From Bacillaceae bacterium (GTDB lineage Bacteria; Bacillota; Bacilli; Bacillales; Amphibacillaceae), in NCBI GenBank assembly GCA_030152985.1, contig JASLIE010000186.1:1-7417 (forward strand): a DNA stretch of 7,417 bases, written 5' to 3'. Each line of letters begins with the position of its first letter. The first letter of the stretch is position 1. Both the position numbers and the translations under genes were made by a program. Shown one piece after another: positions 5,850 to 7,417 of this stretch. The notes beneath the pieces are model-generated. The model saw only the letters and a program-made list of their open reading frames with translations, did not search any database and was not told the DNA's origin.

Positions 5850-7097
5850 TTACACTTGAAATCGTTTAATACTTAAAGGATCAAGCACCTTCATTAAGGC
5901 TTCGTTGCGCTTATAAGCATCCTGATCATAAATCATGCAGCTCATTAACTTCCCCATCACCGCAGATAAACCAAAACCATGCCCATTATAGCCTGCTGAA
6001 ATAAAGGCGTTTTTGTAATTTAATAAAGGCCCAAAAGCCGGGACATGATCCGGTGTAATCTCAACTGTTCCTGCAAAAGCACGAATGAGATTTGTCTTAT
6101 CGTGCTCAGGGAACATTTCAGTGAAGCGAGTGCTTAATAACTCCATGCCATAATTGGTATTCTTCATATTAAAGCCATCTATTTCCCAAGGTCCACCGCC
6201 GCCAAATAAAATATTGCCATAAGGCGTCTGACGCGAATAAAAACCATTCCCTGTGAAAAAAGGCTCTAAAATACGTTCCGTAAAAACTTCTGAGACCATA
6301 AGCTGTGAACGACGCGGTTTAATTTCAACCCGCTCACCCAGCATCTCTGCGAGTGACTTAGTCCAGGGACCTGTTGCTAAAATATAATGATCAAAGGACA
6401 TCTCGCCGCGCTCTGTTTGAAGGGCGATAATTTCATCCGCCTCCGTCCGAAATCCTGTCACGGCTGTTTGGTCATAGATTAAACCACCTGCATCGCGAAT
6501 GGATTTAATTAAGGACTGGATGGTTGTAAAGGGATAAGCTTGAGCGTCTTCCGGGCTAAATAAACCGAGCTTGACCTCCTTATTTAAGCGAGCTGCATAA
6601 GGCAGCATGGCTTCATAATCCATTAATTCAACTGGAATCCCCGCCTTTTCATAAAGGTGAAAGGCCTCTGTTAGGATTTCTTTTTCGATATCATTTTGTG
6701 CCACCATTAAATGACCCTTACGTTCAAACTGTGTCTGGATGCCTTTTTCTGAAAGTTGCTCCCAGAGATTAATTGAATGCCGGGCAAAGGGAATTTCAAG
6801 TAACTCACGCCCAAGCATCATGACCGCCCCGCCATTTCGCCCAGAGGCTGCCGCACCCAGTGATTGCTTTTCGATGATGGTCACTTTAAATCCGAGTTCA
6901 GTTAAATAAAAACCCGTCATTAAACTAATGATACCGCCACCGATTAAACCGACGCTTTCAGTCTTTTTTTCTTTTCTTTCTTGATTAATAAAGGCACCAA
7001 CTGCTTGATAATTTTCTTTTGACTCTCTTGCTGATGCTTCTGACTCTTTTTTCGGATCGAGTGCTAACATTGTGAGTAAATTTTCAGTACTTTGCAT
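5850..7097 (-). CDS. DAO-family FAD-dependent dehydrogenase, beta-like catalytic subunit
   Basis: This 415-residue flavoprotein belongs to the glycine/D-amino-acid oxidase family (SoxB, OoxB, D-hydroxyproline dehydrogenase beta). It is the subunit likely to oxidise the C-N bond of a secondary or D-amino acid. Hallmarks are VGLIGGGIISLMTGFYL (49-65, FAD Rossmann), AAASGRNGGAV (82-92), YILATGPW (238-245), and the C-terminal EITPDHVPAFGP and GYNGHGFGLSAVMG segments. The third Rossmann glycine is Ser58. An unusual 48-residue, Lys/Glu-rich N-terminal extension precedes the fold; it has no signal-peptide character. I chose the ATG at 7095-7097, which AGAGGTG serves at a 5-nt spacing; the GTG one codon upstream is too close to that site. 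The gene begins 10 nt after the aldehyde dehydrogenase stop. The substrate could be hydroxyproline, an opine or an N-alkyl amino acid; the sequence does not decide. Confidence 0.88.
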   Translation of the reverse strand: MQSTENLLTMLALDPKKESEASARESKENYQAVGAFINQERKEKKTESVGLIGGGIISLMTGFYLTELGFKVTIIEKQSLGAAASGRNGGAVMMLGRELLEIPFARHSINLWEQLSEKGIQTQFERKGHLMVAQNDIEKEILTEAFHLYEKAGIPVELMDYEAMLPYAARLNKEVKLGLFSPEDAQAYPFTTIQSLIKSIRDAGGLIYDQTAVTGFRTEADEIIALQTERGEMSFDHYILATGPWTKSLAEMLGERVEIKPRRSQLMVSEVFTERILEPFFTGNGFYSRQTPYGNILFGGGGPWEIDGFNMKNTNYGMELLSTRFTEMFPEHDKTNLIRAFAGTVEITPDHVPAFGPLLNYKNAFISAGYNGHGFGLSAVMGKLMSCMIYDQDAYKRNEALMKVLDPLSIKRFQV

Positions 7098-7102
7098 CAC
7101 TT

Positions 7103-7109
7103 CACCTCT
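7103..7109 (-). promoter_or_regulatory. Ribosome binding site of the DAO-family gene
   Basis: AGAGGTG on the minus strand overlaps the TAG stop of the aldehyde dehydrogenase and lies 5 nt before the ATG at 7097. It supports that start over the adjacent GTG and indicates coupled translation. Confidence 0.65.
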
Positions 7110-7417
7110 AATAATTTGTATAAATTGATTTCCATTCCGTCATTAAATCAAATGATTGACTGGCAACTTCACGGTGGCCATTTCCAGACATTTTCTTCCC
7201 ACCAAAGGCAACACCAATCTCTGCATTTGACGTACCACTATTGACATAAACAAGACCTGTTTCCGCTTCTTGAGAGACTGTTTTAGCTGCACTTAAGCTT
7301 TCAGTGAAAACCGATGTAGACAGCCCGTAGATTGTATCGTTATTAATTTCAATTGCCTCTTCGAGTGATTCTGCACGAATGAGTGCTAGGACCGGTCCGA
7401 AGACTTCTTCTTTAGCC
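7108..7417 (-). CDS. Aldehyde dehydrogenase, C-terminal 102 residues (gene continues beyond the window)
   Basis: Reading the minus strand from the window edge, the open frame starts at AKEEVFGPVLAL, the conserved E-x-F-G-P segment of NAD(P)-dependent aldehyde dehydrogenases. It continues through NNDTIYGLSTSVFT and the VNSGTSNAEIGVAFGGKKMSG region typical of the C-terminal part, and ends with TEWKSIYTNY and TAG. The catalytic Cys and Glu lie outside the window. The SGNGHRE...FDLMTEWKSIY ending is reminiscent of alpha-ketoglutarate semialdehyde dehydrogenases, which would suit a hydroxyproline-type pathway, but the fragment is too short for a specificity call. It is the first visible gene of the leftward operon and sits 10 nt before the DAO-family gene. 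It would oxidise the semialdehyde or aldehyde left after amine oxidation. Confidence 0.88.
   Translation of the reverse strand, partial: AKEEVFGPVLALIRAESLEEAIEINNDTIYGLSTSVFTESLSAAKTVSQEAETGLVYVNSGTSNAEIGVAFGGKKMSGNGHREVASQSFDLMTEWKSIYTNY

Noticed and set aside
5643..5876. Two plus-strand open frames opposite the BFD gene
   Set aside because: The minus strand carries a clear cysteine motif and a tight operon position; the plus-strand frames are unsupported.

Overview
The window looks like a piece of a low-to-mid-GC Bacillota (Firmicutes) chromosome. Supporting signs are strong AGGAGG-type ribosome binding sites, an extended -10 promoter (TGTTATAAT), a GGCTGGGACAAAA-type terminator repeat, and a NEAT-fold protein, a family essentially confined to Gram-positive bacteria. 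I cannot name the genus with confidence.

Left part (1-1503, + strand): the end of a leucine-biosynthesis operon. leuC lacks its N-terminus, and its first ~45 bases carry a stop and apparent small indels, as expected at a contig edge or in a damaged gene. It is followed after 17 nt by an intact leuD. Both are the short, archaeal/clostridial-type isopropylmalate dehydratase subunits. The operon meets the convergent right-hand genes at a nested inverted repeat (1514-1615) that can terminate from both sides.

Middle (1636-2094, - strand): a small stand-alone NEAT-like protein with no signal peptide. It has its own extended -10 promoter, squeezed against the terminator of the upstream operon.

Right part (2095-7417, - strand): one tightly packed catabolic operon. 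In transcription order it contains the C-terminal end of an aldehyde dehydrogenase (running off the window), a DAO-family FAD dehydrogenase (beta-like subunit), a BFD-type [2Fe-2S] protein, a small ferredoxin-type [2Fe-2S] subunit (gamma-like), a pyridine-nucleotide-disulfide-type FAD subunit (alpha-like), an M81/MlrC-family metallohydrolase and a GNAT acetyltransferase. Gene gaps run from 15 nt down to a 35-nt overlap. The four redox genes together match the multi-subunit opine oxidase / D-hydroxyproline dehydrogenase / sarcosine-oxidase-like complexes. Here the BFD domain, often fused to the alpha subunit, is a separate protein. The likely logic is that the complex oxidises an amino acid with a secondary or substituted amine (hydroxyproline, an opine or an N-alkyl amino acid). 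The aldehyde dehydrogenase would clear a semialdehyde product, and the M81 enzyme may release the substrate from a larger amide-bonded molecule. The actual substrate is not shown by this sequence. The M81 hydrolase plus GNAT attached to this complex is the most interesting part of the window.
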